Shown here in pieces: positions 1 to 9,811 of a DNA stretch of 64,000 bases (position 1 is its first letter; every line of letters starts with the position of its first letter). Under the pieces are notes generated by a model that saw nothing but the letters and a program-made list of their open reading frames with translations, searched no databases and was not told the DNA's origin. The stretch spans positions 118,968-182,967 of the forward strand of contig JAOTON010001062.1 in assembly GCA_034440635.1 (NCBI GenBank), given 5' to 3'. The DNA is from Lepas anatifera. Lineage: Eukaryota; Arthropoda; Thecostraca; Lepadidae. The translations under genes and the position numbers were made by a program.

Positions 1-230
1 AGGAGGGTCTGCTAAAAAGGTATGCTAAGTTTCTTTTTGAAATGGGTTACCTTTCACTTCTAGTGGAGAACTTCTAGCCCGCACCCATGCCCTTCTGCGG
101 GAGGAAGCTCTCGAGGCCAACGAGAACGACGAGAGGCGGAAGAAAAGAGAATAAACCTAACTGTAACATGTCCTCATCACATACGTCAATTAAGATCAAT
201 AACGAGATAGCATTTCCCAATCAGGGCTTT

Positions 231-955
231 TCTGCCTACCTATAAAAATCTGTATGGTCTTGAAAAAAATAATAGAATCATCCAACCTGGCGAAAACCAT
301 AATAGCAGACCGTCCTCGTGTGGCCTTCAAACGGGCACCCAAGCGGGCCCTCACCCATCCCCTTCATTTTCTCAAAGGCGGGTGGTATGTTTCGGCTAAG
401 GCAACAGTGTTGCCGCCTCGTGCCGGGCGGGCTGATTCCGACGTGATGTCGTGGAATGTAACGCCGCTTCATGCCTGGTCTGTGGCAGTGGTAGTGGCGG
501 CCTCCGCGCGCTGGTGCTGGCGCTGCTGGCTTTGGTACGATCACCCACCCTCCTGCAGTGAGCAGCCGCTGAGCATATCCTGGAGTGACCCTGTGACCTG
601 CGTTGTAGCTGGACCGGCCGGAGCGGTGCAGCGCTACCTCAGAGTCAGGCGGCTCGTGCTGTCCCGGAGACGTGCAGCTGGCGGCTGCAGACAGCTGCAG
701 AATCTCCACACCAGAGCCGCCGCTGCCGCTCCTCCACAGGCGGTGAGAGACGCTCCAGCCGGGCACACGTAGACAGACGACTAGCAGGACACTCCTGCCT
801 ACCTATATCAATCGGCATAGGCTTGAAAAAAATAGAATCATCCAACCTGGCGAAAACCATAATAGCACACCGTCCTCGTGTGGCCTTCAAACGGGCACCC
901 AAGTGGGGCGTCGCCCTTCCCCTGCCTTAAATAAAAATCGGGTGATATGCTTTGG
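231..955 (+). repeat. Direct repeat pair, about 160 bp, 561 bp apart
   Basis: Segments at about 231-400 and 792-955 share a nearly identical core (CATCCAACCTGGCGAAAACC, then CGTCCTCGTGTGGCCTTCAA) and weaker similarity on either side. This is a tandem duplication, or a pair of terminal repeats around about 400 bp of GC-rich sequence. The open frames on both strands between them show no recognisable protein. Confidence 0.7.
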
Positions 956-1246
956 CTACCAATAGACTTGCGCGGACACGTCATATCAAATCGTAATCAA
1001 TTAGAAATCCTCGTAAGGTCAGAGCACACGTAAACCGGGTGAAAAGGGAAAAAATCATGTTCTTAGGAATCTTCTGCATGAAAGATTGGTTTATTGTGTT
1101 TAAAACTTAAATCTTTCGAAGGTGTCTGCTTGTTTTTCTACTTCCATAGACATTGTGCTGGTAATTATATGGTTGTGTTATGTTCTGTGTCAGTGAATGA
1201 GTTACTGTGGGGCGTTTGCAGCGCTGTTAGAAAGGGCAGCAATGGC

Positions 1247-2192
1247 ATGGCCGGTGCCGCGCCCCGTTGCCGAGGTCAGCCGAGCTCAGGCCGCGATATG
1301 GACTCCCAGCGGGACTCCGCAGCGACAGCTGAGCGCACTGGCTGTCAGACCGCTGATGCCGCTCCCCTGTCCCAGTCGCCACTTCTGAGCACCCGGCAGC
1401 AAGCACCCGAGTACCACCAACGGCCGGAGTCGCCCGAATTCCACCAACGGCCGGAGTCGCCCGAACTCCACCAAGGGCCGGAGCCACCCGACTACCAGCA
1501 GCCGGAGCCACCCGACTATCAGCAGCCGGAGCCACCCGACTATCAGCAGCCGGAGCCACCCGAGCATCAACGGACGGAGCCACCCGAGCATCAACGGACG
1601 GAGCCACCCGAATGTCCAGGGCCGAAGCCGCCGGAGCATCAACGGACGGAGCCACCCGACAACCAACGGTTGGTGTCACCTGATCACCAAGGGACGGAGC
1701 CACCCGAACACCAACGGACGGAGTCACCCGAGCATCAACGGACAGAGCTTCCGGAGCATCATCGGACGGAGCCACCCGAACTCCACCAAAGGCCGGAGCC
1801 ACCGGAGCATCAACGGACGGAGCCACCCGACAACCAACGGTTGGAGTCACTCGAGCACCAAGGGACGGAGCCACCCGAACTCCACCAAGGGCCGGAGCCA
1901 CCCGAACTCCAAGGGACGGAGTCACCCGAGCCTCAACGGACGGAGCCACCCGAACTTAACCAACGGAGGGAGCCTCCTGAGCAGCAGCTGACGGAGCCTC
2001 CCGAGCAGCGCGGGCCGGCTGAGCAGGTTGTGACGGGCGTGGGGCAGGTGCATCCGATCCGGGTACTGGTGACGGCGGAGGGAGGTGTGAAGCAGCTGAT
2101 CCCGCTGAAGATGTTCCGGGATATCCCGTGCGACAGAGGCAGCCGCCGCGGGCGCGAGATTATGATTGGATACAAGTACCGACACAAAAAAG
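1247..2192 (+). CDS. Exon 1 of the repeat-rich gene
   Basis: The frame stays open from about 1094 through a degenerate repeat of roughly 10-12 residues (PEPPEHQRT-like) at about 1408-2010. It continues into a non-repetitive segment ending RHKK. The donor is AAAAAAG|GTCAGTG at 2192/2193, and one base of the next codon is left in the exon (phase 1). Whether an untranslated exon lies further 5' cannot be told. Confidence 0.6.
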
Positions 2193-5100
2193 GTCAGTGC
2201 TCTCCTGCCAACAGCTCCAATAGTTTTTCGCAGTTTCGATCGTAACGTGTTGTATTTGCAGGCGTGCTGGGTATGCAGAGGTGTTGTCTTTGCTGGTGGT
2301 GGTGCGGTGGTGTGGGTTATATGCGCTTGACTTTCACGCCGCTGACCCGGGTTCAAATTCGCGGGCGGGTATTGTGCATAAGTCTTTCCGATCCCCTTGA
2401 TACCCTCCCTACAGGGTGAGAGTTGGTGACACCATATGACCTTAGCAGTTGGTGTGTCGTAACATCCCAAGTTGCTTTGTCTCGGCAGGAGTACCGTGTT
2501 TGGGGCTGTGCTGTGTCTACAAAGGCTCTGAGTTTGCAGGTGTACTACCTTTGTTTGCAGGCGTGCTGTGTTTGAAGGTGTGCTTTGTAGGCAGGCTGTT
2601 TGCAGGCGTGCTGTTTGCAGAGGTACCGTTTGTGCAAGCGTGCTGTGTCCAGAGAGGGTCTGTTCTTGCAGATGTAATATGTTTGCAGAAGTGCTGTGTT
2701 TGCAGGCGTGCTGTGTTTGCAAGGGTACCGTTTGTGTAGGCGTGCTGTGTTTGCAAGGGTACCGTTTGTGCAGGCGTGCTGTGTCTACAGAGGCTCTGTG
2801 TTTGCAGGTGTGCTATGCTTGCAGGCGTGCTGCGTCTAAAGAGGCTCTGTGTTGGCAGGTGTGGTAGGCCACGGCAAGCTGGACCGGCCAATGCTGGTGC
2901 GCACGTTGTACATGCCCTCGGGTGAGGAGGCCTGCCGCCCGGAGAGCGCCTCGGGCAGTCCCATCCGCGGCGTGGCCGGTCTGCTGAGCGACAGAGCCAG
3001 TCCGCCTCGCCGCTGTGCGCCGACGGCGGCTCTGGAGGGCGGCGGTGGCGCCGCGGCGCTGCTGGCCCGCCGGACCGGGCCTGCGCAGGCGGTGTGCTCT
3101 GTGGCCGCCGTCGACCCCTCGCAAGGTGCACCTCGAGGCAAAAGGCCACGGCAGGTGTCACCCAACCGCCCAGCAAAAGGCAGCAAAACGAAGAAGAGCA
3201 AAGAGAAGGGGAGTAGTATTGGGATGGAGCCGGCGAGGCGTTTGTGTTTTAAGCCCGCCGTGGAGGAGGAGGCGTCCAAACGGCCTGCTGGCCGCGGCAC
3301 TCGCTGCTGGGTGCCGAGCATAACGGCGCCCCGCGCCAAAAACAGCCGCTCCAGGCGGCCGCCGCAACACGCCGCCGCCGCCGCCGCGCCCTCTGCTCAC
3401 AGGCGAAGGCGATCCCCTGCGGTCAGGACCTCGCCAGAGGCGGCGGCTGCCCCCTACCGGGCTGCGTCGCCACCCGTCAGCCCGGCCCGGCTGGACGCCG
3501 CTCCGGTGGCAAGTTTGGGGCTTCGGGAATGTTTTGTGAAGTTGCGACGGCTAAGCCCCGCTCCCGACATGAATGCGTCGGTCATATCGAGCCTGGTGAT
3601 GGAAGAAGAGCCCACAGGATTACATTCCTCCTCCGCCGCTGTCGCCGCTGGGGAGATGTCGGATGTAGCACTGAAGGGTGACTCACCGCTGCCCAGCCCG
3701 TATGCGGTGCCGGCCGCCCCCGGCGCCGTGCCAGTGTTCTCACCGCCAGCCAGTCCTGGCTCCGGGACTACTGAGCTGCCGGACTGGCCTACAGGGTCCA
3801 GCCCTGCCTCCGGGACCACTGAGGTGCGAGACTGGCCGATAGACTCCAGCCCGTACGAGCTGGTGCTGCGGCTCAGCCCTGCCGGCAGTAGTCCGTCTGG
3901 CAGCCGTGCCGCCCTCAGTCCGGTAGGGAGTCACGCCAGTGCTGTCCCTAGTCCGGCAGGGAGTCACGCCAGTGCTGCAGTGATGGAACCGGCGGAGGAC
4001 TGCCCAGGCAGCATCGGCGAACGTCAGTCTGGAGCCTTATCACCGGAGCCGCCTGTCGGCGAACGTCAGTCTGGAGATTTATCAACAGAGCCGCCTGTCG
4101 GCGAGCGTCAGTCTGGAGACTTATCGCCGGAGCCGCCTGTCGGCGAGCGTCAGTCTGGAGACATATCTCAGCAGCTGCTTGTCGGCGACCGTCAGTCCGG
4201 AGACTTATCACAGAAGCCGCCTGTCAGCAAGTGTCAGTCTGGAGACTTCTCGCTGAAGCAAATGCCTGTCGGCGAGTGTCAGTCTGGAGAGTTATCATCG
4301 CCTATCGGCGAGAGTCAGTTTGGAGACTTCTCACAGGAGCCTTCTGTCGACGGGCGTCAGTCTGGAGACTTATCACAGGAGCTGCCTGTCGGCGTGCGTC
4401 AGTCTGGAGACTTATCACCGGAGCCGCCTGTCAGCGAACGCCAGTCTGGAGATTTATCAACAGAGCCGCCTGTCGGCGAGCGTCAGTCTGGAGACTTCTC
4501 ACCGGAGCCGCCTGCCTCTCCGCCACGAGGAGAATGTGCCCACACGGTACCGTACCTGATGGCCTTCATTTGCGCCCCTGCTTTCCACTAGTTATACCCG
4601 AGTCTTTGAATTACCTAAATTTCTAATTAATGGGCAATCCCATGAATAATGGTATCTTTAGTTTTCTATGCACAGTAACTGTGCTTGAACGAACTATTCT
4701 ACGGCAGATCGACCAAGCCATAACACTAGACATCTTCGATTGTGATGGGGTTATTATTGGGGCGGAGAACCACATTGTGTCAGGAGAAATTGTGTAAAGT
4801 AAACGGTTTTTGGGTTACTTCCTGGGACAAAGAGGGCGTAAATGGTTAGCATTAAACTGATGGCTTCTGTTCATTTTTTTCTGAAATTGGTGCATACCAA
4901 TGATGCATTACCCTCGCGCCTCGTTCTGGCAGGGAAGGCACAGGGCCGAGACTGAAGCGGAATGCCCTATCGCCGAGACGGGGGTGTTCACCCCTCAATG
5001 CTGCGGCCGAGACACGCCACCCAGCCAGCGCAGACTGGTGATCGCGCTGTCACCCCGGAGCGACAACACCCCGACAGGTCAGGCCAAACCCGCTGTCACC

Positions 5101-8100
5101 CCGGAGCCACCACTCCGACAGGTCAGGCCAAACCTCGCCCTTGGTCTCTGTATGTGCTGTCGGCGATTCGGCCCCGGAGCGGCTCATACAGTTGCGTTTT
5201 AATGTAAGCACGACAGGTAGGGGGGAAGGGGTGGTCCATCAATGCCAGAAGTAAACTTGTTATGTGCGATGTTCATTGAATGGTGCTAAGCAGTTCTGTG
5301 TAATTAGGTTTTTCCTGATGTCAAAAACCTTCCATCCCTTGGAACAACTGAGTCATCTCAGGCTGTCATTTGCTTCGTAGGGGACCAATTTCGACCCGCT
5401 GGTTGCGTCCGACAGGCAGTTATTGGGCACGGGATGTGACGACAGCCGCGCCACCAGTCGACAGGATGGGTTCGGCTCCCCCGTCTTCGGACGAGGCAGT
5501 CAAATAGAAAGTGCCATCATCAATCTTGCTGAACAATCCCAGCCTCTACTCCTACCAACTCCCCGTTGCCTGTTCCCTCCCGCCGCTAAATTCCTGTCAG
5601 TCCATGTATTTCCCGGTATCCTTTCTGTCCACCCTTATTCGCTTTCTGCGTTGTAAGGTCCGGCGTGTCTCCGTAGATGCCTAGTGACTGCACACTGACA
5701 GACACACCCACTGGCATTTGTGAGCTCTTGCCTGTCTTTAGTATTGACGTATCAGCCGTCTGTGGTGTTCGGTTGGGCTAAACGGCGCAGACCGATCCCT
5801 TTTCCCTCTCGTGGTCATGCCTTCCTACAGGTGCCTTCACTTTGAACTTACAATCGCGCTCTAATGTAATTCAGGGGCTTTGCGTGAAATGAAATATGCC
5901 AAGTGATTTACCGACGCGCGCTTCAAAGCTGTTATTACAGTAAAAATCCCATTATAAATTTGGAACACTCCCTTTAAATCGGAAACTTCCTGATTCAAGG
6001 GGTTTGCGAACACTCCTCTGACTGGTCAGGCAGTTCACAAACTGGTCAATTTTGGAACTCACTAGTCACCACGCCTGCATGAGAGCTGTGCGGGGGCGCG
6101 GCAATGCGGCGCAGGCCATCTAGCTCCCGGGCTCAGGGACCCGCTGGATGTATCGGCAGGCGGCTACCAAGGCCATCACCACGTCGTTCCCACGTGCTGG
6201 TTGAGACCTGACTAATGCTCAGTGCGGTGTGATGGTGCAGCCGGTGCTGTGGCACCAGCACCGCCGTGACCGCACTGGCTCCTGCCCGGCAGATGGTTCC
6301 GCCTCCGCTCACCGATCGCTGCCCCGGCGCCGCCTGCTGCACGCTCGCTCGGCCACGCCGGAGCACACGCCAGTGTCGTCTGGTGGCCGCACCCGCTCTC
6401 GGTCCCGCTGCAGGTGAGCCGGGAGCCCTCCGGGCAGCTGGGGCTCCGCTCGACAGCAAAACCGGGCCTCGGTGTTCAACCGGGGCCTTGTTTGAACAAG
6501 TGGCAGTATAGTTAAGCGGGTGTATAGGGTGGACTTTAACACGCGTATTAACGGGGACAAGTACTCCCCGATATAGCATACCCGCGAATACCCCCGGAGA
6601 TAGCATAAAACGGCGCCGCGTAGCGCCATCGTACTTGGTATACCTTGTATCGGATCATGTTTACAACTAAAGTTGAAATCTTTAGGCTGAGTCATCTCAG
6701 GTCAGGTCACCACTGCAGGTCAAGTGACCTCACCTCCAAAAAGTTTAAGATAGCATCTATAAGAACATGGTGAAGATATCCAATTAAAACTCATCACATA
6801 ATGGGCCCATTGAGTACTACAAAATATATTCCAGGATTTTTTGTATATCGATGACCTAGGCCAGGTAGGCGCAATGACTTCTATTTGAAATACATGGAGC
6901 AAATGGTTTAAACTGAATATCTGAGTAATGGATGGCGGTACAGCATTGATTTTGACGGCATTGGGTTGGTTTTATCCTTGCGGTTCGAATGGTGGGCTTT
7001 GTGACATGATTTGATCTTGACCTGACCTCAGGTCAAATACTGGATTACCTAGCACACGACCTCTAGTGACCTTAAATGTGGCCTGAAAAAAATTGTTGAA
7101 ATGTTTTCTGTAGATATTTGAATGAGCTATTCTAGGCTGTCTACTGTTTTTGGCTATCTAGTGTCGTTCTCGAGATCCTGGGAAGGGGAGCGGGTACCCG
7201 TCCCCAGTGGCGGATCCAGGGGGGCAAAAAGGCAATTGCCCCCCCAACGGAAAAGCTCGGGGCAAAACTATGTTTTTGCCCCCAAAGCGATCGACCTCCT
7301 TCCCCCCGACTCCTTTTTAGCTTGTAAGCAAGATTTTGGTGCTTCAACTCTCAACTACAAACAGAATTAGTGAAGTTCAGTGTAAATATTGGGGCTTGGA
7401 TAGGAAAAAAGTATGTTGAGCCCATATTTTTCACCCCGTGGCGTTTTTTGCTCTTCGTCTCCAGTTCCGAAAATCCTATCGAAAAGGCAAATTGTAGCGC
7501 AATGTTTCACTGTGACTTTTTTTTTTTGCTTTTCGTCTTTGGTTTGCCTCTCCCAAACCAGCCGGCTAGATCCGCCACTGCCCGTCCCTCCGTCAAAGTG
7601 AAGGGTGCTCACACCCCGTCAATGCGCGTGTCAAATGTTTTTTTAGCGTTTTAGTTATTGAGTATCATCGTTCGTCGAGTCATCATTCAGTTCAAGCCAT
7701 GACAGACCCAGCCGCCGGCCGACTGCGCTGTTTACCGTGTGCGTTTGCCGGCACTGCGGTAACTGGGTGTGGTGCGCCTGTCTACAGGCTGACCGAGGGA
7801 GCGTCGACACCGGCACGTGCCAGCCTGCGCGCCTCCGCTGCCAAGTCGCCAGCCACCCCCGTCGGCGTCGACACTCGACCGGTACGTACCGTCGCGTCCC
7901 AACTCACCTGGGCGGTGTGTTCAGGTAGGGGTAGACTGCGCAGTCGCCAGTTGGTCACACAACAGCCCGGGAAGTACAGGGGTGGGTGGCTCCCCCTTCC
8001 CGGAATCGGGGTGGGTGGCTCTACCACTTCCGGATAGAGGGTGGGTGGCTCCGCCGCTTCCCGGAATCAGGGGTGGGTGGCTCCGCCGCTTCCCCGGGAA

Positions 8101-8996
8101 TCAGGGGTGGGTGCTCACCACTTCGGGAATCAGAGGGGTGGGTGGCTCCGCCGCTTCCCCGGGAATCAGAGGGGGATGGGTGGCTTCGCCGCTTCTCCAG
8201 GGATCAGATGGAGTTGGTGACTCCTCCACTTCGGGTGGATCCTTTCTGTTGACTGGTGTTAGCAGAGTAAATGCCCACGGACTGATTGCCTCCAAGAGCA
8301 CCTTGCTTTACACAAAAGCTGCCAGCGACTTTATCTTTTCACGCGGACGTAGTCAAACGAAATTACTCCACGCTTTTAGGGAATGCGCACCTTAATAATG
8401 GTGCCTGGTATCGATATGCGGCATCGATGCGATGGAGCATACCAGAAGCCCTTTGTGGACATGTCATTGGTCCCAGAGCTCACCTTTTGCAGAGGAATAC
8501 AAGACAGGGCGTCAAAATGCACTCCCTTCCGAACCCAAGCGGTCACCCCACCGTTGGTAGTCATTGTAATTTAAAGCAATTCTTACGTCACGCTAAATGA
8601 AAGTTGTCTCGTATTTCCTCACACGTTTCGAAATAGTTAGCTCACTATTTTAGAGTTTTTCTTTTTTAGGGGCTGACCCTTACTTCTTGGGACGTCTTTT
8701 TACTACAGATCATAACATAAATATTTTGTTCAAATGCAGATTGCGTTCGTATTTTGTTCGTCTGCGGTAAGCTTTCCGGAAAATTTTCCAATTTGTCATT
8801 GCTAAAGCCAAATTAGTACGTGAAAACAGGTAGTCGAAAACCTCAACTTTGTGTCCAGCATCTGAATGCGAGCCGAGTTTCACCTGGATTATTTCCCCGA
8901 CAGATCTCCAAGCCCAGAGGCAGCGCGCGCACGCTGCTGAAGGGTGTCAACATCGCCTCCTTCCTGGCCAGAATTCACGACGGCGGGCCCAGCTGA
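1247..8996 (+). CDS. Probable six-exon gene, Pro/Ser-rich disordered protein (unrecognised)
   Basis: Proposed coding exons are 1247-2192, 2859-4546, 4933-5077, 6293-6413, 7788-7881 and 8904-8996. Together they make 3087 nt, an open frame of about 1028 residues plus stop. Phases agree at all five junctions (1, 0, 1, 2, 0). Residues from about 60 to 260 are a degenerate Pro/Glu/Gln/His repeat. A short non-repetitive basic segment spans junction 1. Exon 2 adds a Ser/Pro-rich region, then about a dozen copies of a 14-residue unit with core GERQSGDLSPEPP. The C terminus is basic and Ser/Thr-rich and ends FLARIHDGGPS. No signal peptide, membrane segment or known domain was seen. The start at 1247 was chosen for its good context (purine at -3, G at +4); in-frame ATGs at 1169 and 1298 are alternatives. 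Function is unknown; a nuclear or chromatin role is only a guess from composition. The exon 2 and 3 donors are weak. Confidence 0.5.
2193..2858 (+). other. Intron 1 with SINE and acceptor-like tandem array
   Basis: GT at 2193 and AG at 2857-2858. The first half holds a SINE-like unit (about 2310-2475). The second half, about 2500-2850, is a degenerate tandem array built on TGTTTGCAGGCGTGCTG. It ends directly at the exon 2 acceptor, so the intron carries many look-alike TTTGCAG|G acceptors. Confidence 0.6.
2310..2475 (+). mobile_element. tRNA-derived SINE-like element
   Basis: A B-box-like CCGGGTTCAAATTCGCGG lies at about 2348-2365. It is followed by a body with GCAGTTGGTGTGTCGTAACA at 2445-2464. 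The same tail, GCAGTTGGTGCGTCGTTAAA, recurs at 56341, which supports a dispersed family. The A-box half is weak. Confidence 0.5.
2859..4546 (+). CDS. Exon 2 of the repeat-rich gene
   Basis: The acceptor is TGTTGGCAG|GTGTGG at 2858/2859. The split glycine codon (G + GT) restores the frame. The exon stays open for over 560 codons, and its 3' third is the 42-nt repeat array. The proposed donor is ACG|GTACCG at 4546/4547 (phase 0). If it is not used, the frame stops at 4589-4591 and this would be the last exon of a two-exon gene. Confidence 0.6.
4010..4515 (+). repeat. 42-nt coding minisatellite in exon 2
   Basis: About twelve imperfect copies of a unit encoding PVGERQSGDLSPEPP-like 14-mers; the frame is kept in every copy. 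Synonymous and conservative differences between copies suggest selection to keep the frame. Confidence 0.8.
4933..5077 (+). CDS. Exon 3 (tentative) of the repeat-rich gene
   Basis: The acceptor is TCTGGCAG|GGAAGG. A phase-0 entry gives the only frame open throughout. The donor is CCGACAG|GTCAGG at 5077/5078, phase 1. An almost identical CAGGTCAGGCC follows about 40 nt later, so the donor lies in a small tandem repeat and alternative 5' splice sites are possible. Confidence 0.4.
6293..6413 (+). CDS. Exon 4 of the repeat-rich gene
   Basis: The acceptor is CTGCCCGGCAG|ATGG and the donor is a strong GCTGCAG|GTGAGC at 6413/6414. Entering in phase 1 gives an open frame encoding a basic Ser/Arg-rich segment (core TPVSSGGRTRSRSRC). 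It leaves in phase 2, which matches the next exon. Confidence 0.5.
6536..7634 (+). mobile_element. TTAA-flanked MITE, family 2 (copy in intron 4)
   Basis: The left end is TTAACACGCGTATTAACGGGG. The right end is CCCCGTCAATGCGCGTGTCAA, whose reverse complement matches it, with the right TTAA decayed to TCAA. The body holds CAGGTCAGGTCACC and AGGTCAAGTGACCT clusters. A 376-bp hAT-type MITE interrupts it at 7205-7580. It lies within proposed intron 4 of the upstream gene. TTAA duplication is typical of the piggyBac superfamily; no transposase is encoded. Confidence 0.75.
7205..7580 (+). mobile_element. hAT-type MITE, 376 bp, TSD CCCGTCCC
   Basis: Begins CAGTGGCGGATCCAGG and ends TAGATCCGCCACTG, with a perfect 8-bp duplication CCCGTCCC at 7197-7204 and 7581-7588. 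The host family-2 element continues across the gap, which proves a nested insertion. The 8-bp duplication and CAGTGGCGG termini are typical of hAT. Open frames inside are shadows. Confidence 0.9.
7788..7881 (+). CDS. Exon 5 of the repeat-rich gene
   Basis: The acceptor is GCGCCTGTCTACAG|GCTGACC and the donor is CGACCG|GTACGTACC. Entering in phase 2 and leaving in phase 0, it encodes an Ala/Ser/Pro-rich basic segment (core ARASLRASAAKSPATP). Confidence 0.5.
7975..8235 (+). repeat. About 36-bp minisatellite in intron 5
   Basis: Roughly eight degenerate copies of a unit containing GGTGGGTGGCTCCGCCGCTT and CCCGGGAATCAGG. Copies differ in length, so no common reading frame is kept, consistent with intronic sequence. 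Confidence 0.8.
8904..8996 (+). CDS. Exon 6, C-terminal exon of the repeat-rich gene
   Basis: The acceptor is ATTATTTCCCCGACAG|ATCTCC after a pyrimidine-rich run. In phase 0 it encodes 30 residues containing ARTLLKGVNIASFLARIHDG, followed by TGA at 8994-8996. The non-repetitive mixed composition makes this one of the more convincing exons, although I do not recognise the family. Confidence 0.5.
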   Translation: MSKPRGSARTLLKGVNIASFLARIHDGGPS

Positions 8997-9811
8997 TCAG
9001 CCTGCACTGCGAGTGCAGCGGCGCTCTCCCGCCTCCGCCCAGTTCCTCCAATCGTCAATCAGAAGAGCCCAATCGCTGCCATTGCATGTTGTTGTTTAGG
9101 TAGAACTTGGCCTGAGCTTACAGTATTTGGTTGACATGTCATTTGTAACGAGTTCCTCCCGAGTGTGAAGTGTGGTGCTGGTTTTGCAGCAGTTGGGTTT
9201 AGGAGTACAACATTTTCTTAGAGGTGACATGATGTGACAGCAGCGCAGATGTGCAGAGCGACGTGCTGTCTCATCTCGCCGAGCCGTCAATTCGCTAAAT
9301 GATTTAATTTTGAATGCTTGCTTTCTGCAAGCCCCATTGTCCAGTTGGTAGCTATTCGCTGATTGGGAATGCGTGTTTTTCGAGGCGCATCTTCTGATTG
9401 TGTCTGTAACGTGTTTTGGTCGCGAAGACCAACGTCTCAGGTGGAATCGTGTGACGCTGTGGAGCACAGCTAGCTGACAACCCTAACATGTGTACCATTT
9501 GGCTGTGAAAGTCGGGTGCCTTTCGTACATAAGATTAGTGCAGTGTGAGAGTGCAATGGATGCCGAAGGTAAGCCAGCGCTGGCGACGGTCGCTTTACTT
9601 CGCGAGCTGTCCACTCTCTTGTTTGGATGGTACCGCCATCATGCCTCAGGTAAAACCGAAGCTGCACGTTGTTCGGCGGGTCGGAGAAAGTATTTGCATG
9701 CATTATATATGTGATTTGCAGCCGTATTTAGATCTCTCATCGGATTTTCGGTGCGTGATGATGAGATGTACAGTACATTGGCACCATATATCCCCTCACG
9801 TTTTAAGGTAC
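8997..9811. other. Intergenic, no gene seen
   Basis: Unique-looking sequence after the proposed last exon. Short open frames on both strands have no recognisable domains. No clear RNA gene or terminal repeats were found. Confidence 0.4.

Noticed and set aside
1227..1949. 240-aa minus-strand frame opposite the Pro-rich repeat
   Set aside because: It mirrors the tandem repeat on the plus strand. The plus strand has the phase-consistent splice sites and the non-repetitive continuation.
5381..5656. An extra exon of the first gene beginning after CTTCGTAG
   Set aside because: The frame is open after a plausible acceptor, but no good donor gives a phase matching the next exon, and skipping it gives a consistent model.
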